Shown piece by piece: positions 9,756 to 18,837 of a DNA stretch of 40,181 bases (positions within the stretch are counted from its first letter, which is position 1; the number at the start of each line of letters is the position of its first letter). Below the pieces are notes generated by a model. The model saw only the letters and a list, made by a program, of their open reading frames with translations. It had not been told where the DNA came from and did not search any database. The stretch is from a virus. The stretch lies in IMG/VR virus record IMGVR_UViG_3300037069_001029, positions 1-40,181 of that record; one strand, 5' to 3'. Position numbers and translations under genes: made by a program.

Positions 9756-11192
9756 ATGGCTAACCAATATTTAAATCAGTTTTCACCAAAAACTACGCCA
9801 GTCGGTGCAGATATTGTATATATAGGCGATTCAACGAATTCATTTATAGAAGCAAAATCTACAATTGGTCAGATTATTAGTAACAATGCCATTGTAGTTA
9901 AAAGCGCTGCAACTTCTGGTCATTTGGCTATCTGGTCTAGCAGCACACAGGTTGGTGATAGCGGTATTGCAGTTGATGGATCTGCCAATGTTACTGGAGT
10001 TGCTAATCTAACGGTTGGCAATCTTGATGGCAAGATAGGCGCTAATAACCCGACGATTGCTCTATTCACGACAGTAACGAGTAGCGCATTAACATCGGGT
10101 CAAATGCTATATGCGACTACTGCAGGTCTTATAGCTAACTCAGGAATTGCAATTGATTCTAGTCAAAACATTACTGGTGTAGGTGGTCTAAGAGGTGCTG
10201 GAACAGGTCAATTTGCTAATTTCAACGTTACTACGCTTACTTCTGGACAGGTTGTGGTTGCAGGTGCAAGCGGCGCATTAACCGGCTCTAGCGCTCTCAC
10301 ATTGTCTGGAAACGTATTCTCTATCACAGCATCTAGTGGCATTGCTGCAAACGTTGCATCGCCTAAAGCGACATACCATTTTGCAACAGGCTCCACGATA
10401 TTAAGCGGTACTAGCGCTATCACGACTGGGAATTTAGCTAACAATGAAATCAACCCATATATTTCAGGGAATGATTTATTGTTTAACTATAAAACCAATT
10501 CAGGAAGCTTCTACACACTGGACTTTAATAATTACATGTTAAAGGCGAGTAATTTAAGTGATGTAGCTAGTGCAACGACAGCATTTAACAATATTTCACC
10601 GCTCACATCGAAAGGTGATCTATTAACATCGAATGGAGCAAGTAGCGTTAGATTCCCAGCTGGTGCGGATGGATATATTTTATCTTATGACTCTACTCAA
10701 ACAAGTGGGCTTATAGCAATTCCACAATCTGCAGCTGCGGCATTTGTGGACAATGCAATGTTTATTGGAACATCGGGTCAAGCAGTAGCAACATCTACGC
10801 CAACAGGAGTGCTTTTAGATACGTTATTAAATAGTACAACTGGAAATAGATGGAGTCTTAACGGCGACAATCTCGGTATGAAATGTGGCAATGCAGGATG
10901 GTATTGGTTTAATGCAATGATACCGGTATATGCTCAATTATCTGGTGGAGGATACTGCTATTTCAGATTCGCGCTAAATGGGACACTTACAGGTCCAACA
11001 ATGCCTATCAATCTTCCTACAACATTCCAAACGGTTACTGTTTCAGTTATGGCATTAATCCAGTGTGCTGTGAATGATGTTGTAACGCTGCGAGTATATA
11101 GCAGCACGCCAGCAAATACATATATGTTAGCTTTTCCTGCGACGAGCGGAGCACCTAATGTCTCATCAGTATCAGTTATTAGATTGCTATAA
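9756..11192 (+). CDS. Tail fibre with C1q/TNF-like C-terminal domain
   Basis: 478 aa with ribosome site AAAGGA at 9742-9747. Residues about 1-330 are fibre shaft: short beta repeats such as LTSGQMLYATTAGLIANSG, LTSGQVVVAGASGAL and ITSSALTSG that recur every 40-50 residues. Residues about 335-478 form a compact beta domain (GNAGWYWFNAMIPVYAQ, YCYFRFALNG, VNDVVTLRVYSS) resembling the C1q/TNF jelly-roll heads that trimerise and bind receptors in phage fibres. The stop overlaps the next gene (TAATG), so two fibre polypeptides are made from one coupled message. Confidence 0.7.
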   Translation: MANQYLNQFSPKTTPVGADIVYIGDSTNSFIEAKSTIGQIISNNAIVVKSAATSGHLAIWSSSTQVGDSGIAVDGSANVTGVANLTVGNLDGKIGANNPTIALFTTVTSSALTSGQMLYATTAGLIANSGIAIDSSQNITGVGGLRGAGTGQFANFNVTTLTSGQVVVAGASGALTGSSALTLSGNVFSITASSGIAANVASPKATYHFATGSTILSGTSAITTGNLANNEINPYISGNDLLFNYKTNSGSFYTLDFNNYMLKASNLSDVASATTAFNNISPLTSKGDLLTSNGASSVRFPAGADGYILSYDSTQTSGLIAIPQSAAAAFVDNAMFIGTSGQAVATSTPTGVLLDTLLNSTTGNRWSLNGDNLGMKCGNAGWYWFNAMIPVYAQLSGGGYCYFRFALNGTLTGPTMPINLPTTFQTVTVSVMALIQCAVNDVVTLRVYSSTPANTYMLAFPATSGAPNVSSVSVIRLL

Positions 11193-13906
11193 TGGTTATT
11201 CATAATAGTTTAAATTTGCCATATCCTATTCCTGCCACGCTTGGTGGGACTGGGGTTGCAAATTTGATATCAAGCACTGTGACTATTGGTGGCCCTGTGA
11301 CGTTTACAGGAGCCTATCCATTTGCAGCCACTTTAACCGGTTCAACAACTGTCACTTTTCCTGTATCTGGAACTCTAGCAACCACAACGCAACTTGCTAA
11401 TTATTTGCCCCTTGCTGGTGGAGCAATGACGGGCAATTTAATCCTTAATGCTAACGCTACATTGTCGTTACAAGCCGTTACATTGCAGCAAGTCAATTCG
11501 TTAATAACTAGTGTGAGCATTACAGGTACTGCAAATCAAATTACGGTATCTGGAACTTCGCCAAACTTTACGCTGTCGTTTCCATCCGTATTACATACAG
11601 TTAACGGAACTACACTAGATGATGGTAGTGGCAATATCAGTACATCTGGCGGAATAATTGTTGGTACCAATGTTGCAATTACTGGATTAACGGTATCAAA
11701 ACCTGTTAAGACAAATGGTACAAAACAGTTGGTTTCAGCGGCAATTGATTTAACAACTGACATTACTAATACGCTACCCATTGCGAATGGCGGCACAAAT
11801 AATACTTCATTCAGCCCTAATGGTTTACTAATTGGTGGTGCAGGAGCACCAATCGCTAGTGGCACGATACAAGAAGTAACGCCACCAGGTTTTTATAAGG
11901 TCTTATGTAGTGATGCAATTGGTGGGGTCAGCTGGCAGACGACAATTCCGATATTAGCTCAAGATGCGATAACGAATCTTGGTACGATTGGCACGGGAAT
12001 ATGGCAAGGTTCGGTTATACAGCCAACATGGGGTGGCACAGGTGTTAACAATGGTTCCAACACCCTAACATTAGCTGGAAGCCTATCTACCATTGGCGCC
12101 TATACGACTGCGCTTACAATGACTGGGCCTACTACTCTTACGCTGCCAACGACAGGTACGCTAGCAACTACAACGCAGCTTGCAAATTATCTACCTCTTG
12201 CTGGCGGTACGATGACTGGTAATTTGATTTTAAACGCGGATGCCACATCAGCAATGCAGGCGGTTACGTATGAGCAGCTTCAGGCAGTATCCGCAGGACT
12301 TGATATTAAACAAGCTTGTTATGCTGCAACGGTCGGAACTACGCTTACTGTAACATATAGCAATGGTACGAGCGGTGTAGGAGCGACATTAACAAATGCA
12401 GGTACTCAAGCAGTATTTACTTTGGATAGCTTAACACCTGCCGTTAATTCACGTATTTTAGTAAAAGATCAAACAAGTAGTTTTCAAAATGGTATTTATA
12501 CTGTAACTAATGTTGGTAGCGTATCAACTAATTGGGTATTAACTCGTTCGACTGACTATAACACCACGAGTGAAATATTCCCGGGCAATTTACTTGTTAT
12601 TGACAATGGCACACTTAATACCGGAACAGGTTGGTTACAAACAGCTACTGTAAATACTATTGGGACAGATGCTATTAGTTTCTCTGCATTTAACTTGATG
12701 CAAGCGGGAACTGGATTAACTAGAACTGGAAACACCATTTCATTAACAAGCCCAGTTGCACTCAATCTAGGTGGGACTAATGCTGCTTTGACAGCAAGTA
12801 ATGGCGGGATATTTTATTCAACAGCTTCAGCAGGAGCGATACTTTCAGCAACCGCAACTGCAAATCAATTATTAATGTCCGGCGCAAGTGCAGCGCCTAT
12901 TTGGTCTACAACAACATATCCCACAACAAACGCTATAAATACTTTGCTATACGCTTCTTCTGCAAACGTAATGTCAGCATTAGCAACTGCAAATAATGGT
13001 GTTTTAATTACGAGTGGTACTGGGGTTCCTTCGATAAGCTCAACTTTACCATCAGCAGTCCAAACGAACATTACGATTGCAGAATCGCAAGTAACAAACT
13101 TAACTACTGACCTAGCATCTAAATTATCTTTGTCTGGTGGAACCATGACCGGGAATTTAATATTAAATGCTAACGCAACATCAAGTCTTCAAGCAGTACC
13201 ATTACAACAATTAACATCGGTTGCATCGGGTTATTTATCGCTGACAGGTGGTACGTTAACAGGATCTATAGCGGGTACGAGTGCGACGTTTTCTGGGTTA
13301 ATCACTGCAAATGGCTCTCTTACAATTCCATATGGTGCAGGAAATGCTTTAAATTTTACGAACGGTGTTGGCACAGGATTTGTAAAATACGATACGACGA
13401 ACGGATTTCAGTTTTTCGATAATTCGACAGGAACCTATGTAAATGCATTTGGTGTCAGTGGCGCAAGATCATATCTTGCAGTCCCTCTTTCAGCTACAAG
13501 CGCATCGTTTTCGGGAAATATAACATCTAGCGCGGGATTAAGTTTAACATTCGACAATATTGTTTCTAATGCAGCCAATTCGCTGAGGATCGGAGCGCCT
13601 AACGGATATTCTATATATGTGGGTCACGATGTTGCGACGACATATGTCAGTGTCGGTGCAGGATGCACGAATGCGCAATTACTCGTACAAAATAATGGAA
13701 ATAACGTTCTCTATAATAATTTCGATAACTCGTTGCATAGCTTGCATAATACACTCGATAACGGTAGTGGCGCTGCAAGTTTCTCAGGACCTGTGTCATT
13801 GCCCGGAAACGCAACTTCGAGTTTACAAGCGGTTCCGCTACAACAACTAGCATCAATAGCAACGGCGACTAATATCGCAGCACACACTTACGCTGGAGGT
13901 TTTTAA
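11192..13906 (+). CDS. Long modular tail fibre
   Basis: 904 aa, ATG in the TAATG overlap with the preceding fibre gene and no clear ribosome site of its own. It is built from repeated cassettes. LANYLPLAGGAMTGNLILNA appears near residue 70, a near copy near 330 and a shorter SLSGGTMTGNLILNANATSS copy near 645. Each is followed by a Gln-rich LQAV-LQQ segment. Two larger LGGTG/GGTGV...TLATTTQ blocks precede the first two copies. Residues about 360-510 form a separate domain (KQACYAATVG ... GIYTVTNVGS) typical of fibre insertions. Near the end, LHSLHNTLDNGSGAASF recurs almost exactly in the fibre gene at 14331. Internal repeats suggest growth by duplication and exchange. Confidence 0.7.
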   Translation: MVIHNSLNLPYPIPATLGGTGVANLISSTVTIGGPVTFTGAYPFAATLTGSTTVTFPVSGTLATTTQLANYLPLAGGAMTGNLILNANATLSLQAVTLQQVNSLITSVSITGTANQITVSGTSPNFTLSFPSVLHTVNGTTLDDGSGNISTSGGIIVGTNVAITGLTVSKPVKTNGTKQLVSAAIDLTTDITNTLPIANGGTNNTSFSPNGLLIGGAGAPIASGTIQEVTPPGFYKVLCSDAIGGVSWQTTIPILAQDAITNLGTIGTGIWQGSVIQPTWGGTGVNNGSNTLTLAGSLSTIGAYTTALTMTGPTTLTLPTTGTLATTTQLANYLPLAGGTMTGNLILNADATSAMQAVTYEQLQAVSAGLDIKQACYAATVGTTLTVTYSNGTSGVGATLTNAGTQAVFTLDSLTPAVNSRILVKDQTSSFQNGIYTVTNVGSVSTNWVLTRSTDYNTTSEIFPGNLLVIDNGTLNTGTGWLQTATVNTIGTDAISFSAFNLMQAGTGLTRTGNTISLTSPVALNLGGTNAALTASNGGIFYSTASAGAILSATATANQLLMSGASAAPIWSTTTYPTTNAINTLLYASSANVMSALATANNGVLITSGTGVPSISSTLPSAVQTNITIAESQVTNLTTDLASKLSLSGGTMTGNLILNANATSSLQAVPLQQLTSVASGYLSLTGGTLTGSIAGTSATFSGLITANGSLTIPYGAGNALNFTNGVGTGFVKYDTTNGFQFFDNSTGTYVNAFGVSGARSYLAVPLSATSASFSGNITSSAGLSLTFDNIVSNAANSLRIGAPNGYSIYVGHDVATTYVSVGAGCTNAQLLVQNNGNNVLYNNFDNSLHSLHNTLDNGSGAASFSGPVSLPGNATSSLQAVPLQQLASIATATNIAAHTYAGGF

Positions 13907-13908
13907 AA

Positions 13909-14331
13909 ATGACAGTAACATCAACTCCCATATATCCACAAACCATAAACACACCGACAGCGCAGATTTTGCCGGCCAATACCACGGCATTAGTGACTTT
14001 ATATACTGCTGGAACAAACGGATCAAAAATAGAAAACATCATTCTAACTAACACTGATACCGCTGCTGCTTATGCGATTACGTTATCTATAGTTATTGGT
14101 GGTGTTACTTCAGTTATCGGCACTGTGAACGTCCCATTAAGTGCGGGAAATACTACTTCTGCTCCTGCAGTAAGTGTAATGCAAAGCACCAATATACCTT
14201 TTTCATATGACGCATTTGGTAATCCCTATATGTATTTGGCAAGTGGTGCAGTGTTAAAAATAAATTCGGCTACAACAGTCAATACGAGTAAAATTGTTGC
14301 AGCCACTTGCGTTGCATCAGGAGATTTTTAA
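13909..14331 (+). CDS. Small beta-rich fibre-associated protein
   Basis: 140 aa with GGAGG at 13896-13900, inside the end of the previous gene. The sequence (LPANTTALVTLYTAGTNGSK, IENIILTNTDTAAAYAITLS, VIGTVNVPLSAGNTTS) reads as one Ig-like beta sandwich, of the sort found as head-decoration or baseplate adaptor proteins. Lying between two long fibre genes and coupled to the second by TAATG, it may join or cap fibres. Function inferred from context only. Confidence 0.6.
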   Translation: MTVTSTPIYPQTINTPTAQILPANTTALVTLYTAGTNGSKIENIILTNTDTAAAYAITLSIVIGGVTSVIGTVNVPLSAGNTTSAPAVSVMQSTNIPFSYDAFGNPYMYLASGAVLKINSATTVNTSKIVAATCVASGDF

Positions 14332-16784
14332 TGTCATTAACGGGTGAATTTAATCAGCACTTGCAGGGCAATAGGGCTACCGTTACACGTGCCTTTAAAA
14401 ATCTTATTTTAAGTAACACATTAGCTATTAATACTACTGCTAACGTTACACTTCCATTGTTGCTAAATAACGCCAATGCTTCTGCAACCACCACAGGTCT
14501 TTCACTATCAATACTGGGGGTGGAGAAAGCTAGATTACAGTGGATATTTGGAACGGGCATACAACTGTATGATTCGGTGCATTCGCAGCCTTGGCTATAC
14601 CAGATATCGGGTGGCAATAATACGATAAGAAATGGCAACCAGGTTTTTGACGATGGCAATGGAAATATGCATCTAGGTGGCAGTATAACGGCTTCGACTG
14701 CGTCCTTCACAACTGTCAATTCTAGTGTTCTATCTACTAACCAAGCGGTAGTAACTGACGGATCAAGAAATTTAGCCTCCCTTGCATATACGAGCGCTAA
14801 TACAGCAAGCACATTAGTAGAGCGAGATGTATCAGGTAATTTTAGTGCCGGGACAATTACTGCCAGCTTAACTGGTGCAGCAAGTCAAAACCTTTTGTTA
14901 ACCGGCGGCACGTTAACAGGTTCACTTACGGGTACGAGCGCATCATTTCCAAGTGGTGTGACTGCGAATATTACGGGAAATTTAACAGGTACGATATTAA
15001 CCGCTGCGCAAACAAATATTACATCACTAGGAACGCTGACAAGTTTAACAGTATCGGGTAATACTAATTTAGCGGCATTAAGCCTAACAAATTCCTTTAA
15101 TGCAGGATATACGGTGACCGATAAGGTGCAGGGATATTTCTGGTCGACAGCTACAGGATTTACATCAACTAATTTTTTCCAGGTATATTCATCGGCCACA
15201 GGTGGTCTAACATTTTCTGATATTTACTCTAGCATTACCCCATTAACAATCGCGCAGACTACCGGTGCTGCCACTTTTGCCGCTCCTGTAACCATTAACG
15301 CTGGGAACGCTGCGGGAGGGAACGCTTTAATTCTTAATAGTACGTCTGCTAACGGTACTTTTATAGATCTAGAAGTGAGCGGCACATCGAAAGCATCTTA
15401 CGGATGGAATCCCAGCAATGGAATAGAAATTTATGATGGGGTAAATACAGCACCTTGGCTTTATCAAGCGAGCACAACTCTTGGTCATATACAAACCCAT
15501 AGTGGTAATGTGCTCGACGACGGCAACGGAAACGTATACATAAATAGCACTAATGGCCCAAGTGCGCCGCTCGTCATTAATACAAACGTATCAAATATCA
15601 TTGCTATGCAATTACATTGTGCTGGTGCGGGAGTTGCGGAATTTGGATGGAATAATTCTACCGGCGTAAATCTTCTGAATGGAAGCGGCCAGATTATATT
15701 GCAACAAGGTTCGGCCGGCGCTTCAGATCAATCTTTGCATAGTTTACATAATACACTCGACAGCGGTACTGGTGCGGCGAGTTTCTCTTCGACGCTAGGT
15801 GTGACGGGCATGCTCACAGCGAGTGGCGGGATAACTGGCAATCTCACTGGTTCTTCAACTTTAACCATTTCATCGACCTCTACTTTTAACGGTAACGACG
15901 GTGGAACTTTTCCAATTCGTCTGTCAAATGCAACGACATCTACAAAAGAATTATTTATGGGGTATGATGGAACAAATGATTGTGGGTTTATTTACGCCAT
16001 AAATGACAGTATCAGCGGTAAGCCTTTGGTGCTTGGCCAAACAGTTAAAACAGGTACTTCTAGCAGCCCAAGAAATATATTAGATGACAGTGCCGGAAAC
16101 GTAACCTTTAATTCGAGCAATAGTCAAAACGTTTTAACTCTTAATTCTCCCGCATCATCTGCTGTCTATTGCCATATGCTACAAAATGGCTCAGGCAAAG
16201 TTTATTATGGCTGGGATCCGTCCGTAGGAATACAAATATATGACGATGCTAATGGACAGTATTGGTTGAAACAGGGAAGCTTGACCGCTGGATCGATGGT
16301 AACTAAAAACAACACGCTCGATAGCGGTGGTACCACTGGTAATATGTCTTGCAAGGGTGGATTGAGTTTTGGCGGAAGCGATGCAACATATGGAACCGCA
16401 TTAACTATATATGATGAAGTCACTAATTCGGTTAACTCTGACATTACATTTACTGGGCCAATCACAGGCGTCACATTCTCTTGTTATGTTAACTGTCGAA
16501 GACTGAACAACGTAGTGCATATGCAAATTGCGCCTGGAAGCGGGACGTTTACCGGATCAGCAAATATATTTTCAACATATGCCGGAAGCATTCCCGCCGC
16601 ATTCAGACCGAGCACGAACCAATTAATACCATGCTGCGTGATTAATGGTGGCGTCAATACAATAGGTTATGCGTATATTCAAACGACCGGCGCTATCAGT
16701 GTTTATGCAGGGAATGGGAATGCGAATTTTACTTCTGGAACAATAGGATGGACATACCCGATTAACGCGACTTACCAGATTTAA
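14331..16784 (+). CDS. Tail fibre with four tryptophan-rich shaft repeats and receptor-tip-like C-terminus
   Basis: 817 aa. ATG 14331 overlaps the previous stop (TAATG) and has AGGAG at 14319-14323; the longer reading from TTG 14307 is unlikely. One motif occurs four times in variant form: LQWIFGTGIQLYDSVHSQPW, YGWNPSNGIEIYDGVNTAPW, FGWNNSTGVNLLNGSGQ and YGWDPSVGIQIYDDANGQYW, each followed by LYQ/LKQ/LQQ and then a DDGNGN or TLDSG turn. A LHSLHNTLDSGTGAASF segment is shared with the 11192 gene. The last 150 residues (AGSIPAAFRPSTNQLIPCCV, GYAYIQTTGAISVYAGNG) match the distal tip domain of many phage fibres. It is a probable receptor-binding protein. Confidence 0.72.
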   Translation: MSLTGEFNQHLQGNRATVTRAFKNLILSNTLAINTTANVTLPLLLNNANASATTTGLSLSILGVEKARLQWIFGTGIQLYDSVHSQPWLYQISGGNNTIRNGNQVFDDGNGNMHLGGSITASTASFTTVNSSVLSTNQAVVTDGSRNLASLAYTSANTASTLVERDVSGNFSAGTITASLTGAASQNLLLTGGTLTGSLTGTSASFPSGVTANITGNLTGTILTAAQTNITSLGTLTSLTVSGNTNLAALSLTNSFNAGYTVTDKVQGYFWSTATGFTSTNFFQVYSSATGGLTFSDIYSSITPLTIAQTTGAATFAAPVTINAGNAAGGNALILNSTSANGTFIDLEVSGTSKASYGWNPSNGIEIYDGVNTAPWLYQASTTLGHIQTHSGNVLDDGNGNVYINSTNGPSAPLVINTNVSNIIAMQLHCAGAGVAEFGWNNSTGVNLLNGSGQIILQQGSAGASDQSLHSLHNTLDSGTGAASFSSTLGVTGMLTASGGITGNLTGSSTLTISSTSTFNGNDGGTFPIRLSNATTSTKELFMGYDGTNDCGFIYAINDSISGKPLVLGQTVKTGTSSSPRNILDDSAGNVTFNSSNSQNVLTLNSPASSAVYCHMLQNGSGKVYYGWDPSVGIQIYDDANGQYWLKQGSLTAGSMVTKNNTLDSGGTTGNMSCKGGLSFGGSDATYGTALTIYDEVTNSVNSDITFTGPITGVTFSCYVNCRRLNNVVHMQIAPGSGTFTGSANIFSTYAGSIPAAFRPSTNQLIPCCVINGGVNTIGYAYIQTTGAISVYAGNGNANFTSGTIGWTYPINATYQI

Positions 16785-16796
16785 TGGAGATCACCA

Positions 16797-17246
16797 ATGG
16801 ATATGCAAAAATTAAAAAAGTTAATCACGATGCAGGAAGGCTACAGACAGTTTCCTTATGACGACGCCACAGGTTTATCAGTTCAAGCACCGCATGGCAA
16901 AATTACTATTGGTATTGGGCGAAATATCCAAGACAAAGGTATCGACATTACAGAAGCAGATAAAATGCTTGAAGATGATCTGAACTACCTTGTACCTAAG
17001 CTAAAAGCTGCATTGCCATACTTTGATAATCTTGGGGATGTTAGACAGGGAGTATTAGTAGATATCGCATTTAACCTAGGATTTAACGGGTTGATGGAAT
17101 TCAAAAACATGCTGGCACTGATTGAGCAGCAAAAGTTTCATGAAGCATCTTTAGAGCTACTAAATTCTAAAGCTGCTAATCAATTACCACGCAGGTACAA
17201 AGATAATGCTACTATGTTGGATGCGGGTGAATGGGTGCACGTATGA
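16797..17246 (+). CDS. Endolysin, T4-type lysozyme (GH24)
   Basis: 149 aa, close to T4 lysozyme (164 aa). It hydrolyses the beta-1,4 bond between MurNAc and GlcNAc in peptidoglycan. The catalytic triad is visible: Glu14 in MQEGYRQF, Asp23 in PYDDATG (nine residues later, as in T4 E11/D20) and Thr37 in the KITIGIGRN motif. The helical C-terminal lobe carries VLVDIAFNLGFNGLMEFKNM. There is no signal peptide or N-terminal membrane anchor, so export through a holin pore is expected. Ribosome site GGAGATCACC precedes ATG 16797. The stop overlaps the holin-like start by ATGA, forming a lysis cassette. Confidence 0.92.
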   Translation: MDMQKLKKLITMQEGYRQFPYDDATGLSVQAPHGKITIGIGRNIQDKGIDITEADKMLEDDLNYLVPKLKAALPYFDNLGDVRQGVLVDIAFNLGFNGLMEFKNMLALIEQQKFHEASLELLNSKAANQLPRRYKDNATMLDAGEWVHV

Positions 17247-17785
17247 CCGCATTACTGGACATTGGTAAAGAGATTATTAAGTATGGGGCACCTCTACTCG
17301 GATTCGCAGTAGCAGGGCCTACAGGGGCTTCAATTGCTTCAGAAGTGGCATCTATGTTTGGCGCTAATACTGACGGTTCAGATCTCATTGCTAAGATGGC
17401 AAGTGACCCTGATGCCGCTACTAAACTTGCGCAGATACAAGCTAGAAAACAAGTTGATCTGCAAAATATCTCTGCGATGTTGCTGGAAGCGCAATACGCA
17501 CATGAAGATCATCAAGCTGATGATGACGTTAAAGACGTTGAAGATGCTCGAAAGATGGAAGAAACATCAAAAAGCATATTCCCGCATGTACTCTCCAGTC
17601 TTATACTCTTTGCATTCATATCAGCATTATGTGTACTACTTTGCAGACCAATACCTAGCGATAATCGCGAAATGATATTAGGTCTGGGTGTAGCATTGGC
17701 ATATGCGTTCTTCATGGTATGTAGGTTCTGGCTTGGCGGTGTTTTACCCGTTAAAGAAATCGAAGCAATCAAAGGGAGTAAGTAA
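17243..17785 (+). CDS. Holin-like membrane protein (3TM-type)
   Basis: 180 aa. Start ATG 17243 lies in an ATGA overlap with the lysozyme stop; ATG 17231 is an in-frame alternative without better ribosome-site support. A Gly/Ala-rich hydrophobic segment near residues 13-35 is followed by a charged helical middle (about 60-115) and two clear membrane helices near 118-140 and 148-170 (LSSLILFAFISALCVLLC and LGLGVALAYAFFMVCRFW). This pattern resembles the 3-TM holin family of phage and gene-transfer-agent lysis modules. It would let the endolysin cross the inner membrane. Confidence 0.68.
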   Translation: MTALLDIGKEIIKYGAPLLGFAVAGPTGASIASEVASMFGANTDGSDLIAKMASDPDAATKLAQIQARKQVDLQNISAMLLEAQYAHEDHQADDDVKDVEDARKMEETSKSIFPHVLSSLILFAFISALCVLLCRPIPSDNREMILGLGVALAYAFFMVCRFWLGGVLPVKEIEAIKGSK

Positions 17786-17786
17786 C

Positions 17787-18107
17787 ATGCAATCTCAAGA
17801 GTTATTAGAACATCGTGTGAATGAAGCTGAATATACATTGCATCTTGTCACTGATAATCTCAGATCTCTACAAAATAATCTTGAGACCATGTTAGAGCAA
17901 TCGAACAAGCTCGTTACACGCATCAACGTTCTTGAGAAAGATCTCGAAGAACGCAAGATACGTAAATATATATTCAATCTACTAATGTTCTTCTATCCAG
18001 TACTGCTAGGCGGTATGTTATTTATGACCACAATTGATCATAGCAAAGTACTACTCGTGCTAGACGATATCGAGAACCTAATAGGGTATAGTGCTGGGGA
18101 TGTCTAG
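17787..18107 (+). CDS. Coiled-coil protein with C-terminal membrane helix (lysis cassette)
   Basis: 106 aa. ATG 17787 is 1 nt past the holin stop, with GGGAG at 17774-17778. Residues about 1-62 are a heptad-like coiled coil (LLEHRVNEAEYTLHLV, LEKDLEERKI). Residues about 63-88 are a membrane helix (NLLMFFYPVLLGGMLFMTTI). The order is reversed from an i-spanin, whose membrane helix is N-terminal, so this may be an antiholin or membrane regulator rather than a spanin. No Rz/Rz1 pair is visible. Its end overlaps the convergent minus-strand gene by 30 bp. Confidence 0.6.
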   Translation: MQSQELLEHRVNEAEYTLHLVTDNLRSLQNNLETMLEQSNKLVTRINVLEKDLEERKIRKYIFNLLMFFYPVLLGGMLFMTTIDHSKVLLVLDDIENLIGYSAGDV

Positions 18108-18332
18108 CGTAATTCCTGGTTCTAAACGTAATGCTACAAAAATTGCTTCATTAATAAGAGCATTCATACAATTCAATAAATCTTTAGCATCTTCGTCGGA
18201 TAACTTATTAATTACCGGATGTGATGAGGCCGAAATACAACTATTTTTTGTTTCAGTATGTTCAGCTTTAACAACTATCAAATTGTATTCTTGTCCGAAT
18301 GCTTCTTCTAATTTAAGTTTAATTTCTATCAT
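18078..18332 (-). CDS. Hypothetical 84-aa early protein
   Basis: 84 aa, the last gene of the long minus-strand early block, ending inside the 3' end of the convergent lysis gene without a terminator between them. The sequence is alpha/beta with a central LSDEDAKDLLNCMNALINEA helix. Its opening KLKLEEAF echoes MKLEEAF of the next gene upstream, which may be chance or a common origin. ATG 18332 is preceded by AGGATG at about -10. Function unknown. Confidence 0.5.
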   Translation of the reverse strand: MIEIKLKLEEAFGQEYNLIVVKAEHTETKNSCISASSHPVINKLSDEDAKDLLNCMNALINEAIFVALRLEPGITLDIPSTIPY

Positions 18333-18369
18333 TCAACATCCTATTTATTGGTTATATCTCTAGTGATAT

Positions 18370-18636
18370 TTAGGGGTTTATTTTTACTAATTCCCAATCA
18401 TCAGCGTTAGCATCTTCTATCATATAATCAGGAATAATAAACCCTAATTTTCTTAATTCCTTATCTGCCCGTGCATGTTGTTTTTTAAGCCATCCAATAT
18501 CATATGCTCCTCCACCAGATTCTAAATATTCTTGTAATTTTTCTTTGTCCACATATTCTGGGAATGTATCTTTAAAGCTAGCTCTTCTTAATGTAGTTTC
18601 ATCTGAATATAATTTAAATGCTTCTTCAAGTTTCAT
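18370..18636 (-). CDS. Small early protein, possibly DUF2829/Tad2-like
   Basis: 88 aa. The N-terminus MKLEEAFKLYSDETTLRRAS and the ending DANADDWELV resemble the two conserved ends of DUF2829 proteins: a first helix followed by a basic Arg-Arg/Lys strand, and a closing helix-strand with DDWE. The Tad2 anti-defence proteins of phages, which bind the Thoeris signal molecule, belong to that family. The middle does not obviously match, and I cannot align it here, so this is a suggestion. It sits among small accessory early genes, where anti-defence genes are often found. Confidence 0.4.
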   Translation of the reverse strand: MKLEEAFKLYSDETTLRRASFKDTFPEYVDKEKLQEYLESGGGAYDIGWLKKQHARADKELRKLGFIIPDYMIEDANADDWELVKINP

Positions 18637-18681
18637 AAATACCTTAATTCTTCATAGGCCAAGATCTAAATTTTATTTCTC

Positions 18682-18837
18682 TCATTTCAAATCAATCCAT
18701 TTAATTCCAAGCAGAGCACGCATAAAAAATCTATTTATCCACCTAGGTTTCTTATAGATGGCGAAACTTATTTTATGGAATTCGCCTATTTCTAAATAAT
18801 AGTTACCTACCGCTTTAGGCATGAAAAATGTATTCAT
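18682..18837 (-). CDS. Hypothetical 51-aa basic protein
   Basis: 51 aa, starting in an ATGA overlap (18834-18837) with the upstream 65-aa gene, so translational coupling is likely. It is rich in aromatic and basic residues (PRWINRFFMRALLGIKWIDL at the C-terminus), which would form an amphipathic or membrane-surface helix. Function unknown. Confidence 0.5.
   Translation of the reverse strand: MNTFFMPKAVGNYYLEIGEFHKISFAIYKKPRWINRFFMRALLGIKWIDLK

Noticed and set aside
11192-13906. Diversity-generating retroelement target
   Set aside because: No reverse transcriptase and no template/variable repeat pair with adenine-biased differences; the repeats are fibre modules.
16797-17785. Signal-arrest-release endolysin
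   Set aside because: The lysozyme N-terminus has no hydrophobic anchor, so it is a normal holin-dependent enzyme.
17787-18107. Rz/Rz1 spanin pair
   Set aside because: The membrane helix is C-terminal, and no nested lipoprotein ORF with a lipobox was seen.
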